From Roseivirga sp. (GTDB lineage Bacteria > Bacteroidota > Bacteroidia > Cytophagales > Cyclobacteriaceae): DNA of 64,000 nt. The position numbers were made by a program, and so were the translations under genes. This document shows, one piece after another, positions 8,465-17,657 of this stretch (positions are counted from its first letter, which is position 1; every line of letters begins with the position of its first letter). Where the stretch lies: assembly GCA_021404565.1 (NCBI GenBank), contig JAAWWF010000006.1, positions 248,001 through 312,000 of the forward strand, read 5' to 3'. Below the pieces are notes generated by a model. That model searched no databases, was not told the origin of the DNA, and saw only the letters and a list, made by a program, of their open reading frames with translations.

Positions 8465-11115
8465 AAAGGGCTTCAGAAAATAAGAGGAGGAACAACATCC
8501 CGGCATTGGGAGAAAGGTTATTGTCATTTCTGTTGCCGGATGACAAGGAAGATATTCTATTGGGCGATTTCATAGAATGCTATCGGAACAAGCTAAAGTC
8601 AACAGGAAAGCTTGTGGCCTTGCTTTGGTTCTGGACCCAGGTATGTGCTTCAGTGCCTTCCTTTGTTCGTTACCGTACCCGTTTTGCTGGTATTATGCTT
8701 AGGAGTTATGTTACCCTGGCGCTAAGAAATCTGTACAAACAAGCCGGTTATTCATTTTTGAATCTGTCCGGGCTGGCCGTAGGAATTGCCTGCTTCGTAG
8801 TGATTTTGTTGTATGTAAAGGATGAGCAATCCTTCGATACTTTTCATCAATACTCAAAGCAGACGTATCGGCTCCTTGACTTCCGTAAGATTGATGGAAT
8901 AGGGGAAGAGTCTGCCAGTGCACCCATTCTCCTGGGAGAGGCCATGAAAGCCGATTATTCGGATGAGATTCGTGCAAGCGTTCGATTCTTCAATTTTCAG
9001 GCACCAACCTTGGCCATGGCCTATACACCTGCGAATGGGGAAGTTCGTCAATTCAATGAGAGGAAGCTGTTTTTTACGGATCCGGACTTTTTTGAGGTTT
9101 TCGATTTTCGATTGTCAGCCGGAGACGAAGGCACGGCCCTGACAGAGCCTAATCAGGTACTGATTACTCGGGAGATGGCAAATAAGTACTTTGGTGAAAC
9201 AATCCCGTTGGGAAAGGTGCTTCGCTTTGAGGATAAACACAATTTGGTGGTCTCCGGTGTATTTGACGAATTACCTTCCAATACCCATCTGGACTTCGAT
9301 TTCCTGGTTTCCTTTTCCACCCTCGAGAATCCTGAGGTGCTGAGAACACGGCTGAAAGAGAGCTGGATTTGGAACCCTGCCTGGACCTACCTGGTGCTGA
9401 ATGAAAATGTGAATCCGGCAGATATGGAAGCCAAATTTCCGGACTTCGTAAAGAGTCATTTTGATAAATCACGACATGATCGAGTGAAATTGTACTTGCA
9501 ACCACTGGAAGATATCCATTTGGAGTCAAGGCTGGATTACGAGATGGGGCCGAACAGTGACAAGGCCTACGTTTATGTTTTTACCACCATAGCCATATTT
9601 ATCCTGCTCATTTCCTGCTTCAACTTTATCAACCTCACCACGGCACGCTCTACCAGACGCGCCAGAGAGATTGGGATGAGGAAAATTCTCGGAGGCTATC
9701 GCACCCAGCTGATAGGGCAGTTTTTGAGTGAATCAGTGATAACCAGTCTCGTGTCTCTGGCATTGGCCTTTCCGGTAATTTGGTTACTGCTCAAAGTCAT
9801 GAATAACTTCTCTGGTAAAAACCTCTCCCTGAACTGGACGGAGCAGCCTATGCTCTTACCGGACTTACTTGGATTGACCATGTTAATCGGGCTTATCTCC
9901 GGTATTTATCCTGCTTTTTTTCTGTCTTCTTACAGGCCGGCCCAGGCGGTAAAGGGAGGGCGATATGTAGAAGCGTCTCGGGGTATTATTTTCAGAAAGG
10001 TATTGGTAGTAGGGCAGTTCAGCCTTTCGGTGATCCTCATTGTGGGTACTACCATTGCACTGAAGCAACTGGACTTTTTGCAAAAGAGAAGTCTGGGCTT
10101 TGATCAGGAGAAGGTTTTGTTGTTACCAACACTGAGATCCCCCCTGATGGAGCAGTATGCCAGCTTTAAGGGGCGTTTGTTAGATAATCCAAATGTATTA
10201 TCACTCACAACGGTAGAGGATATTCCCGGTGTTAAACACCAGACAGGAGGTTACAGACCTGATGGAAAAGGAGAGGAGCAGCAATTTCCAAGGTTGGTGG
10301 TTCATGACGATTTTGCCAAAACCATGGGGATCGAGTTGGCAGCTGGAAGAGGTTTTAGTGCTGAATTCAAAACGGACCCGGGAGAAACCGCGATTATTAA
10401 CCGCGCTATGCTGGACTTGCTTGGCTGGGGCAGTCCGGAAGAGGCAATAGGCAAATCTTTTGACAGTGAAACGGTGGTAGGAGTGACAGAAAACTTTCAT
10501 TTCACCTCTCTCCACAGGCCAGTAGGGCCATTTGTATTGACCCGGATAGGTGATGGTGCCAGCAACATGGCTTTCTCAGCCAGGTATATTGCTGTGAGGG
10601 TGAATACCGAACAGATCGATGAGACTCTCGAATACATTCAGGATCAGTGGTTCAGCTTCACACCCAACCGCCCCTTTGAGTACCTGTTTTTAGGAGATTT
10701 GCTGGGAGCTCAATATGAGGCTGAGGCGACACTGGGTAAAGTAGCAGGAGCATTTGCCGGCTTGTCGGTTCTGATCGCCTGCCTTGGGCTATTTGGTCTG
10801 GCTTCTTTTACTACAGAGCGGAGAATCAAAGAGATCGGTATTCGTAAAGTAATGGGCGCTACAGTGACCAGACTGGTAGTGATGCTCTCATCTTCTTTTG
10901 TAAAACTGGTGCTACTGTCTATCGTTATTGCCAGTCCGGTGGCTTATCTGGCACTTAACAGTTGGCTTAGTGACTTTGCCTATCGTACTTCGATTGGTGT
11001 GTGGCCCTTTGTTAGCTCCGGAGCCATTGCTGTGCTTATCGTACTGCTCACGGTGAGCTATCAGACCATAAGGGCGGCTTCGACTAACCCGGTAAACAGT
11101 CTGCGGTATGAATAG
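8461..11115 (+). CDS. PadR-linked FtsX/MacB-type ABC transporter permease
   Basis: 884 residues. A short N-terminal segment (about 15-75, LLPDDKEDILLGDFIECYR) resembles the prefix domain found on permeases encoded next to PadR regulators. A MacB-type periplasmic domain and FtsX module follow (ARSTRRAREIGMRKILGGYR near 395-415), then a second periplasmic domain and FtsX module (ERRIKEIGIRKVMGATVTR near 783-801). About eight transmembrane segments are visible, with GLAVGIACFVVILLYV as the first of the core. Such permeases usually act with a separate MacB-like ATPase, which is not encoded here. The substrate is unknown; peptide or lipoprotein export is typical of the family. Confidence 0.92.
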   Translation: MKRASENKRRNNIPALGERLLSFLLPDDKEDILLGDFIECYRNKLKSTGKLVALLWFWTQVCASVPSFVRYRTRFAGIMLRSYVTLALRNLYKQAGYSFLNLSGLAVGIACFVVILLYVKDEQSFDTFHQYSKQTYRLLDFRKIDGIGEESASAPILLGEAMKADYSDEIRASVRFFNFQAPTLAMAYTPANGEVRQFNERKLFFTDPDFFEVFDFRLSAGDEGTALTEPNQVLITREMANKYFGETIPLGKVLRFEDKHNLVVSGVFDELPSNTHLDFDFLVSFSTLENPEVLRTRLKESWIWNPAWTYLVLNENVNPADMEAKFPDFVKSHFDKSRHDRVKLYLQPLEDIHLESRLDYEMGPNSDKAYVYVFTTIAIFILLISCFNFINLTTARSTRRAREIGMRKILGGYRTQLIGQFLSESVITSLVSLALAFPVIWLLLKVMNNFSGKNLSLNWTEQPMLLPDLLGLTMLIGLISGIYPAFFLSSYRPAQAVKGGRYVEASRGIIFRKVLVVGQFSLSVILIVGTTIALKQLDFLQKRSLGFDQEKVLLLPTLRSPLMEQYASFKGRLLDNPNVLSLTTVEDIPGVKHQTGGYRPDGKGEEQQFPRLVVHDDFAKTMGIELAAGRGFSAEFKTDPGETAIINRAMLDLLGWGSPEEAIGKSFDSETVVGVTENFHFTSLHRPVGPFVLTRIGDGASNMAFSARYIAVRVNTEQIDETLEYIQDQWFSFTPNRPFEYLFLGDLLGAQYEAEATLGKVAGAFAGLSVLIACLGLFGLASFTTERRIKEIGIRKVMGATVTRLVVMLSSSFVKLVLLSIVIASPVAYLALNSWLSDFAYRTSIGVWPFVSSGAIAVLIVLLTVSYQTIRAASTNPVNSLRYE

Positions 11116-11123
11116 CCGGTTGG

Positions 11124-11182
11124 TTTAAGTGTTTGAGTGTTGAAGTGTTCAAGTATTGGGGTATTGACGTGTTTGGTGTGGT
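11124..11182. repeat. Decayed short-period GT-rich repeat
   Basis: The 81-base gap between convergent stops at 11115 and 11197 is largely made of variants of a 7-10 base unit (GTGTTTGA, GTGTTGAA, GTGTTCAA, GTATTGGG, GTATTGAC, GTGTTTGG). The look is that of an old slippage tract, similar to the cleaner arrays at 42070 and 48141. No hairpin terminator is visible here. Confidence 0.5.
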
Positions 11183-11196
11183 TTTGTCTTGTCAGG

Positions 11197-11952
11197 TCAG
11201 AAAAACCAAATCTTCACCAGTGTTACCACGATCATAATGATGGTTATATTCCTCGCCCAGTAAGCTGCTGATTTATTTTTACCAATAAAAACAGCTGCAA
11301 GATAGGCTCCGAAAATTTGACCGGCTGACAAAAGCAGGGCGGGTTTCCAGAGAATACTATCGTTCAGTGCAAAGTAAATCGTGGTAGGAATCGTATAAAT
11401 GAGAATTAAGGCCAGTTTATAGGCGTTGGATTGGGCGTATGGCATTTTGAGAACGTCCAGCAGGAGGGTCAACACCAGTATGCCAATGCCTATTTGGATA
11501 AAGCCTCCATAAAAGCCGGTAAGGAAAAAGAGGATCAATCCGAGAAAACCGGAAGTGTTAAACCTCTTAAGCTGAAGGGATTTGAAAAGCCTGTTTGGGA
11601 AGAGATACTGAATCAGCAAGATCAGCATCACAACCGAAGCGATCAGGTTGAAGTTGCCACCAGAGACCAGTGTAGCACAAACAGCGCCCAGCATAGCTCC
11701 AATACAACAGAGTATGGCAGGCCATAAAGGAATGTCTTTAACACTTAATTTGTAGTACTTCCTCAGCACGACAATGCCGGTAATGTTCTGGAAAAAGACT
11801 CCCGGGCGAGAAGCAATATTGGCTGCTACCAGCGGTATGCCTGCCCAAACCATCACTCCAATACTGAAAAGGGATCCGCTGCCGGAAATGGTGTTGACTA
11901 TGCCGGCCAGAATGCCACCGACAATGAATAAAATCTCATCGGTCCACTCCAT
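11197..11952 (-). CDS. TauE/SafE (TSUP) family membrane exporter
   Basis: 251 residues from the ATG at 11952; the open frame extends one codon to a TTG. About eight hydrophobic helices run through the protein, and the family's Gly/Ser-rich repeat motifs are visible (GGILAGIVNTISGSGSLFSI near 11-31, FFLTGFYGGFIQIGIGI near 137-153). TSUP proteins move sulfite, sulfoacetate or other small organic anions across the inner membrane. The start lies 17 bases inside the preceding endonuclease-family gene, implying translational coupling. Its position after a locus containing a sulfatase makes an anion-export role attractive, but that is inference. Confidence 0.82.
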   Translation of the reverse strand: MEWTDEILFIVGGILAGIVNTISGSGSLFSIGVMVWAGIPLVAANIASRPGVFFQNITGIVVLRKYYKLSVKDIPLWPAILCCIGAMLGAVCATLVSGGNFNLIASVVMLILLIQYLFPNRLFKSLQLKRFNTSGFLGLILFFLTGFYGGFIQIGIGILVLTLLLDVLKMPYAQSNAYKLALILIYTIPTTIYFALNDSILWKPALLLSAGQIFGAYLAAVFIGKNKSAAYWARNITIIMIVVTLVKIWFF

Positions 11953-12790
11953 CAAATTTTAAATCAACCACCACCGGAAAGTGATCGGAAGGGTAACGCA
12001 TCTCGTTAGAATCTGAAAGTGTGGCGTAACGTAACGTTTTCCATGCGCCTTTGGTAAATACATAATCAATTCTGCGGGCTGGCAGCCGGTCAAAGCGAAA
12101 TGAATTAAAGGTAGCTTCTGGGCCATAGGCAGGTGTCTGACTGTTTAAATAACTATCTTTCATGGTTTTGGTGATGACCTCATAGGGAGTAGCCGTAGAC
12201 TGGAAATTGAAATCGCCCATAACGATGACCGGCTTTCCTTCCGCGATCTCCTCAGTTTTTTTCATAATGACTCTGGCACTTTCCTCACGGGCTTTCACCC
12301 CTCTGTGGTCAAAGTGGGCATTGAATACAAAAAACTTCTTGCCCGAGGCTTTGTGTAGCATTTCTCCCCAGGTACAGATGCGGGGCAGCGCAGCATCCCA
12401 GCTTTTCGAAGGTTTGTCAGGAGTTTCTGAGAGCCAAAAGGTACCTGACTGTAAGACTGAGAATGTATTGGTGTCATAAAAGAAAGCGCTGTATTCTCCC
12501 TTTTGCTTGCCATCATCACGGGCGACACCCACATATTCGAAGCCGGGCAGGCTTGCCTTCATTTGCTCCAGTTGGTGATGCAGGCCTTCCTGGGTACCGA
12601 AAAGTTGAAATTGATGATACTTTATCAGGCCTGTTACCTCTGACTTTCTGCGCGACCAGTTGTTTATAGTATCGCGGGTGTCGTCATATTTAATATTGTA
12701 AGTGGCCACCCTGATGGTTTGGGCTGAGACAGGGCCTGCATAGTTGTACTGGATGATAACGGCCAGTAAGAGCGGTTTGAGGAATTTCAT
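11936..12790 (-). CDS. Secreted endonuclease/exonuclease/phosphatase-family protein
   Basis: 284 residues with a signal peptide (about 1-23, ending VSAQ). The metallophosphoesterase core motifs are clear: ATYNIKYDD, GTQEG (Mg-binding Glu), FNAHFDHRG, VMGDFNFQ (the DFN motif) and SDHFPVVVDL (catalytic Asp-His) at the end. Members include sphingomyelinases, inositol phosphatases and DNases, so the substrate is open; signal peptide and length fit a periplasmic or outer-face phosphodiesterase. It follows the sulfatase after a terminator and overlaps the TSUP gene. Its upstream region is duplicated at 12901-12980. Confidence 0.88.
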   Translation of the reverse strand: MKFLKPLLLAVIIQYNYAGPVSAQTIRVATYNIKYDDTRDTINNWSRRKSEVTGLIKYHQFQLFGTQEGLHHQLEQMKASLPGFEYVGVARDDGKQKGEYSAFFYDTNTFSVLQSGTFWLSETPDKPSKSWDAALPRICTWGEMLHKASGKKFFVFNAHFDHRGVKAREESARVIMKKTEEIAEGKPVIVMGDFNFQSTATPYEVITKTMKDSYLNSQTPAYGPEATFNSFRFDRLPARRIDYVFTKGAWKTLRYATLSDSNEMRYPSDHFPVVVDLKFDGVDR

Positions 12791-12980
12791 AAAGTGAATT
12801 GAAGCATAAATTATAAAAATATCTCATTACAGGTGGTTAATAGTCTTTATCAGCCTGATGAATACTAAGAGTCTTATTGTGTAATGACTCTGAGCGCGGA
12901 GAAATTTCATAAAGTTAATTGAAGTATAAATTAAATAATTATCAATTTGTAAGCAGTTATTAAATCTTTATCAGAATGTC
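12781..12980 (-). repeat. Direct duplication of the endonuclease gene's 5' region
   Basis: Bases 12782-12853 and 12902-12973 are related copies offset by exactly 120 bases. Both begin AATTTCATAAAG and end TCTTTATCAG, with roughly three quarters of positions shared. The left copy contains the start codon of the endonuclease-family gene (12788-12790); the right copy keeps the same CAT at 12908-12910 but has no reading frame beyond it. It is a duplicated promoter/leader or the stub of a lost second gene. Confidence 0.7.
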
Positions 12981-12990
12981 GCCTCTTAGA

Positions 12991-13012
12991 AAAACTTCGG
13001 GACAATCCCGAG
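12991..13012 (-). terminator. Terminator of the glucan-utilisation operon
   Basis: Read on the minus strand this is TCGGGA-TTG-TCCCGA followed closely by TTTTT, about 70 bases past the sulfatase stop. An outer pair, GCCTC at 12981-12985 and GAGGC at 13016-13020, can extend the stem. It probably ends the operon beginning at susC. Confidence 0.7.
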
Positions 13013-13079
13013 TATGAGGCTGGTACATTTTCTCATTCTATGAACAGAATCCTATAGCGGTGCTGGGGAAACCAGCTGG

Positions 13080-14591
13080 TTAATAGGTTCCTCTGTAACC
13101 GTAGTCATGGCGGGCTCCTTTCCCGTCTGTTTTTAGAGGAATGGCCAAACCACCCGTCTTATCCAGCCAGGTGAAAAGGTCGGCTCTCAGTTGCTTGATC
13201 AGGTCCTGATGCTCCGGGCTTCTGATCAGGTTGTTCATTTCCATAGGATCATTTTCCAGGTCGTAAAGCTCGTTAATGTCCCAAATGCCATAGTAGCGGA
13301 TAAACTTGTATTTGTCGGTACGAACAGCATGGACGGTTGGTGTTTGTGGAAAAGGCCTTTCCCAGAAATACTCGTAGTAAATTCGCTCCCGCCATTCAGG
13401 GGTTTCTCCCTTGAGCATGGGGTAGAAGGACTCTCCATCCATGTTCTTTGGTTTTTTGAGACCTGCCATATCCAGAATGGTCGGGCCAATGTCTATATTC
13501 TGAATCATCTGCTTCACTTTGGCAGATTTAATCACGTCTTTTCCGCCATAAACCAGCAGAGGAACCCTGATAGACTCTTCATAGGCATGTCGTTTATCGA
13601 TCAAACCATGTTCCCCAAAGGAAAAACCATTATCCCCCATATAGAAGACCAGTGTGTTGTCCAATTGACCACTCTCTTCCAACCGGGCCAGCACTTTGCC
13701 AATGCTCTCATCAATGGAGAGCAGAGTTTCTGTATAGCGCTGGTAAAATTCATCGAATTTAATGGTGTTGTGGTACATGTAATCCACTCCATGCCAGCTA
13801 TAGCGTTGGTTTTTTACCCAATTGGGTACATCTTCATAGTTGTAATCGGGGTTCTTATTTTCAGGAAACATCGTGAGCGGATAGCTCGGCTCATTGGTTT
13901 CATATTCTCCCTGGTGGCGTTTGGCCGGGTAAAACTCAGCATGCACTCCTTTATGCGACAAATAGGCAAAAAAGGGCTTGTCAGGGTCTCTTTGCCCAAG
14001 CCAGTCCGTAGCTTCTTCAGTGAGCAAGTCTGTCACATAGGTGCTGTCATGGTAGGCTATTTCTTTGCCGTTGATGTTGAGGGTGGGGTTATAGTATTGA
14101 CCTTGCCCCCGAAAACTTACCCAATGGTCAAAACCCGGTCGCGGATCGGCATGATGTTCACCCATATGCCATTTGCCGAAAAAGGCTGTTTCGTAACCTG
14201 CTGCCTGCAGGTATTCTGGAAAGAATGTAGAAGTGTCTGAGACCAAGGATTGATTGTCGATGACCTGATGACGGTGCGAGAACTGTCCGGTAAGAATGGA
14301 AGCACGGCTTGGAGAACAAAGTGAGGTGGTAACAAAAGCATTTTGAATATGAGAGCCCTCCAGGGCCATTTTATCCATATTCGGAGTTTTAAGAAAGGGC
14401 ACCTTACCCGTAAAACCCATAAAATCATACCGATGGTCATCGCTGAGTATGAAAACCACATTCATGGGTTTGGCATCAGCCTTTTTTTCCAGGACCAGTC
14501 TGGTGGTTGCATCATCTGTCTGCTCAGCGAGTGTACAACCGAGGGCTGAAAGTGAGAGGAGTATCAGCAGTTTGAGGTTAATTTTATTCAT
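13080..14591 (-). CDS. Class I (S1) sulfatase, exported
   Basis: A 503-residue formylglycine-dependent sulfatase. The maturation motif CSPSRASILTG places the residue converted to formylglycine at Cys92. Metal-binding Asp51-Asp52 (ILSDDHRYDF) and the later GDNGFSFGEHG motif are present. The N-terminus is a signal peptide ending SALGC, a likely lipobox (Cys19). Such enzymes remove sulfate esters from polysaccharides in the periplasm or on the surface. It follows the GH3 gene by 13 bases and ends the operon before a terminator. No sulfatase-maturing enzyme is encoded in the window. Its presence suggests the target glycan is sulfated. Confidence 0.92.
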   Translation of the reverse strand: MNKINLKLLILLSLSALGCTLAEQTDDATTRLVLEKKADAKPMNVVFILSDDHRYDFMGFTGKVPFLKTPNMDKMALEGSHIQNAFVTTSLCSPSRASILTGQFSHRHQVIDNQSLVSDTSTFFPEYLQAAGYETAFFGKWHMGEHHADPRPGFDHWVSFRGQGQYYNPTLNINGKEIAYHDSTYVTDLLTEEATDWLGQRDPDKPFFAYLSHKGVHAEFYPAKRHQGEYETNEPSYPLTMFPENKNPDYNYEDVPNWVKNQRYSWHGVDYMYHNTIKFDEFYQRYTETLLSIDESIGKVLARLEESGQLDNTLVFYMGDNGFSFGEHGLIDKRHAYEESIRVPLLVYGGKDVIKSAKVKQMIQNIDIGPTILDMAGLKKPKNMDGESFYPMLKGETPEWRERIYYEYFWERPFPQTPTVHAVRTDKYKFIRYYGIWDINELYDLENDPMEMNNLIRSPEHQDLIKQLRADLFTWLDKTGGLAIPLKTDGKGARHDYGYRGTY

Positions 14592-14604
14592 TTATTTCTG
14601 TTGT

Positions 14605-16857
14605 TTATTTGAGCGAAAACTTAGCAGATACTCCTTTTGCTGAACTGGTACCTACAAATACTTCGAATGCTCCCGGTTCAGCCTTATGAGACATATCCCG
14701 GGTATAGAATGCCAAATCATTGGAAGAAATACTGAAAGTCACTTTTCGGCTTTCTCCGGCCTTGATGGCGACCTTCTGAAAGCCCTTGAGCTCTTTGACC
14801 GGTCGGGTAACGCTGCCTACCAAATCTCTTATGTAGAGCTGTACAATCTCTTTCCCATCGTGCTTGCCCCTGTTTTTGATATTGACAGAAAGACTAAGTG
14901 TCTCATTTTGAGTCATTTCTTTCTTGTTCATACTTATCTCTGAATAGGAAAAATCACTATAACCAAGGCCGTGGCCAAAGGGATATAATGGTTCGTTGGC
15001 CACATCGATATATTTGCTTGTGTACTTGTTTTTAGCGTCAAAAGGCCTGCCGGTATTTTTCATATTGTAGTAAATGGGAATCTGGCCTGCATTTCTCGGA
15101 AAGGTCATGGTGAGCTTACCAGATGGGTTATGATCTCCAAAGAGTACCTCAGCTATCGCTTTTCCGGCCATCGTGCCGAGGTGCCAGGTATTGAGAATAG
15201 CGGGAATGTTTTGATCTGACCACTCTAGCGTGATAGGTCTGCCTGCCATTACCAAAAGTACCACGGGTTTTCCAAGCGCATGGATTTGCCTGAGCAATTC
15301 CAGTTGATTGGCAGGTAAACCTATTTCCGATCGACTGGCAGCTTCTCCGCTTTGCTGGTAATTTTCACCCAAGGCCATGACTACCACATCTGACTTTCTG
15401 GCGGCCTGGAGTGCTTTTGCAAAGCCAGAGCTTCCACTACCCTGAAAGGACACACCGCGCGCGTAATTGATGCTGACATCGGGAGCAACTTCCTGAATGC
15501 CTTTAAGCAGGGTGATGGCTTTGGATTCATCTCCGGCCACATGCCAGGTACCCAACATATCCTTTTGGTTATCGGCTAATGGACCGATGAGGGCAATGGA
15601 TTTCGTTGATTTGGAGAGAGGGAGGACAGGGCCTCCTTTTATGTTTTCATTTTTTAGCAATACGATGGATTCTTTAGCCAGTTCCAAAGCATGGTCCATC
15701 AATTCTTTGGAAAAGAGCGTTTCTTTTTCCCGATCGGCATTGAGGTAGCGATAGGGGTCTTCAAATAATCCAAGGCGGTATTTCATTTCCAGTACGCGTC
15801 TTACATAAGCATCAAGTCTGGATTCTTCGATTTGGCCCTCTTTGATGAGTTCGGGAATGTACTTACTGTAAACACCTCCCTGCATGTCCATTTCCACTCC
15901 GGCATTAAAGGCGAGGGCTGCCGCTTCCTTGTTATTGGCGACTACACCATGCGGTACCATTTCATTGATGGCAGTGTAGTCTGTTACTACAAAGCCATCA
16001 AAGCCCCATTCGTCTCTTAGAATTTCAGTCATCAGGTAGTGGTTTCCAGAGGCAGGCAGGCCATCCAACTCGTTAAAAGAAGTCATAACGGTAGTGGCCC
16101 CGGCATCCAGTGCTGCCTTAAAGGGAGGTAGATAGGTTTCCCTTAAAACGCGGTCTGACAGGTCTACCGTATGATAGTCACGACCAGCCTGGGCTGCTCC
16201 ATAAGCAGCAAAGTGCTTGACGCATGCCATAACGGTGGCATGATGTGAAAGATCTGTTCCCTGGTAGCCTCTTACTTTGGCAGCAGCCATAAGACTGCCC
16301 AGGTATACGTCTTCACCGGTTCCCTCAGCTACCCGACCCCAGCGAGGGTCACGGGCTATATCGACCATGGGATTATACGTCCAGTTGATGCCGGCAGAAG
16401 ATGCTTCTTTGGCAGAGAGCCTTGCTGTTTTTTCGATCAGTGCCAAATCCCAGCTGGCAGCTTCTGCCAGTGGAATAGGGAAGGTAGTTTTATAACCATG
16501 AATTACATCCAGCCCAAAGAGCAATGGGATACCAAGGCGTGTTTCTTCTACGGCTATTTTCTGAAGTTTGATCGCGTAATCGACTGTATGCGCGTTGAAC
16601 AGGTTGCCGGCCCTGCCAGCTTTTAATTCCTCCACATAGTCATCGCGAAGCTGAGGGCCTGTAACCGTCCATCCGCTGGTATAGAGTGTCAGTTGCCCCG
16701 CTTTTTCCTCAATGGTCATTTCATTGATCAATGAATCAATGAAGACACCCATTTCGTCATTCACAGTTTTTTTATCATTGCTACTGGCAGCGAGCGTAAG
16801 AGCCAGTAGTAAAATGAAGAGGGAGTAGCCTGCGTATTTTAGCCTGTTTTTTTTCAT
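14605..16857 (-). CDS. GH3 family beta-glucosidase
   Basis: 750 residues with a signal peptide (about 1-25). The GH3 N-terminal barrel carries KHFAAYG (214-220) and the nucleophile Asp293 in GFVVTDYTA. The second domain runs to about 600, and a fibronectin III-like domain ends the protein (about 665-740, REVFVG-type strands GAFEVFVGTSSA). GH3 enzymes of this layout release glucose from beta-linked gluco-oligosaccharides in the periplasm. In the operon it follows the esterase by 11 bases and precedes the sulfatase by 13. With the two upstream PF10091 enzymes it would complete breakdown of imported glucan fragments. Confidence 0.93.
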   Translation of the reverse strand: MKKNRLKYAGYSLFILLLALTLAASSNDKKTVNDEMGVFIDSLINEMTIEEKAGQLTLYTSGWTVTGPQLRDDYVEELKAGRAGNLFNAHTVDYAIKLQKIAVEETRLGIPLLFGLDVIHGYKTTFPIPLAEAASWDLALIEKTARLSAKEASSAGINWTYNPMVDIARDPRWGRVAEGTGEDVYLGSLMAAAKVRGYQGTDLSHHATVMACVKHFAAYGAAQAGRDYHTVDLSDRVLRETYLPPFKAALDAGATTVMTSFNELDGLPASGNHYLMTEILRDEWGFDGFVVTDYTAINEMVPHGVVANNKEAAALAFNAGVEMDMQGGVYSKYIPELIKEGQIEESRLDAYVRRVLEMKYRLGLFEDPYRYLNADREKETLFSKELMDHALELAKESIVLLKNENIKGGPVLPLSKSTKSIALIGPLADNQKDMLGTWHVAGDESKAITLLKGIQEVAPDVSINYARGVSFQGSGSSGFAKALQAARKSDVVVMALGENYQQSGEAASRSEIGLPANQLELLRQIHALGKPVVLLVMAGRPITLEWSDQNIPAILNTWHLGTMAGKAIAEVLFGDHNPSGKLTMTFPRNAGQIPIYYNMKNTGRPFDAKNKYTSKYIDVANEPLYPFGHGLGYSDFSYSEISMNKKEMTQNETLSLSVNIKNRGKHDGKEIVQLYIRDLVGSVTRPVKELKGFQKVAIKAGESRKVTFSISSNDLAFYTRDMSHKAEPGAFEVFVGTSSAKGVSAKFSLK

Positions 16858-16868
16858 TGTGCGGACCT

Positions 16869-17657
16869 TTATTTGCTTTGTGAGAATAGCCAGGAAAGGA
16901 ACTCCGGCTCGGCAAAGGCTTTGTCCCAGCTGTTGTGGTTTGCGTTGGGATACAATGAGAACTTCGCATTTCCACCCTGAGCCTTGATCGCTTCTACCAT
17001 TTGCTCAGAAAATTTCGAAGGGACCACATTATCCCTGGCACCATGAAAAACCCAGAAGGGCAATCTCGTGGCATAGATTCCTGCACTTTTAGGGTTATCT
17101 CCACCGCAAATGGGCATGGCTGCAGCAAAGGTCTTTGGCCTTCGACTTACCAGTTCAAAGGTACCCATGCCTCCCATAGAAAGCCCCGATATATAGATGC
17201 GATTGTTATCAACATAGGTGAGATCGACCAGTGAATCGATGAGAGAAAGAGCTCCTTTCATTGCTTTAGTAGGCTTTCCCTTCTTGGCAAAGATGAAATC
17301 TCTTTTACCTGTAAGTTCATTTACCTCACGGCTCACATTGGCCCAATAATCACCGGGCGGACATTGGGGGAAAACGACTATGGCAGGATACTTCTGACGG
17401 TTTTCGGTATCAAGAAATAGCTTGCTCCCATGGATCAGTTGCTTTGCATTGTCGGTACCCCGTTCACCTGCCCCGTGCAGAAAATAGACAAGGGGATATT
17501 TCTGGCTCCTGTCAAAGTTTTCCGGATAAAGTACCCTGTATAGAAGCGTTCCTTGTTTGAAAGTGTGCTCCCTTTTTTCGAAAGCAGATTTATCCTGTGC
17601 GTTAAGCTGATCTGTGGTGAAAAATATGACCAGGGAAAGGGCAATGAGTCTATTCAT
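16869..17657 (-). CDS. Secreted alpha/beta-hydrolase esterase (CE1/dienelactone-hydrolase-like)
   Basis: 262 residues with a signal peptide ending LNAQ (about 1-21). The catalytic triad can be placed: Ser160 in GLSMGG, Asp209 in HGARDN and His241 in NANHNSWD. The N-terminal strand YFLHGAGERG supplies the oxyanion hole. The layout matches predicted feruloyl/acetyl esterases and small prolyl-oligopeptidase relatives in polysaccharide loci. Its start overlaps the preceding glucanase stop by 8 bases, so translation is coupled. A role in removing ester substituents from the glycan is likely but not proven. Confidence 0.87.
   Translation of the reverse strand: MNRLIALSLVIFFTTDQLNAQDKSAFEKREHTFKQGTLLYRVLYPENFDRSQKYPLVYFLHGAGERGTDNAKQLIHGSKLFLDTENRQKYPAIVVFPQCPPGDYWANVSREVNELTGKRDFIFAKKGKPTKAMKGALSLIDSLVDLTYVDNNRIYISGLSMGGMGTFELVSRRPKTFAAAMPICGGDNPKSAGIYATRLPFWVFHGARDNVVPSKFSEQMVEAIKAQGGNAKFSLYPNANHNSWDKAFAEPEFLSWLFSQSK

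Noticed and set aside
13191-14240. 349-codon open frame on the plus strand inside the sulfatase gene
   Set aside because: It is antisense to a sulfatase with all its motifs and shows no family features of its own; it is a shadow of the real gene's codon use.
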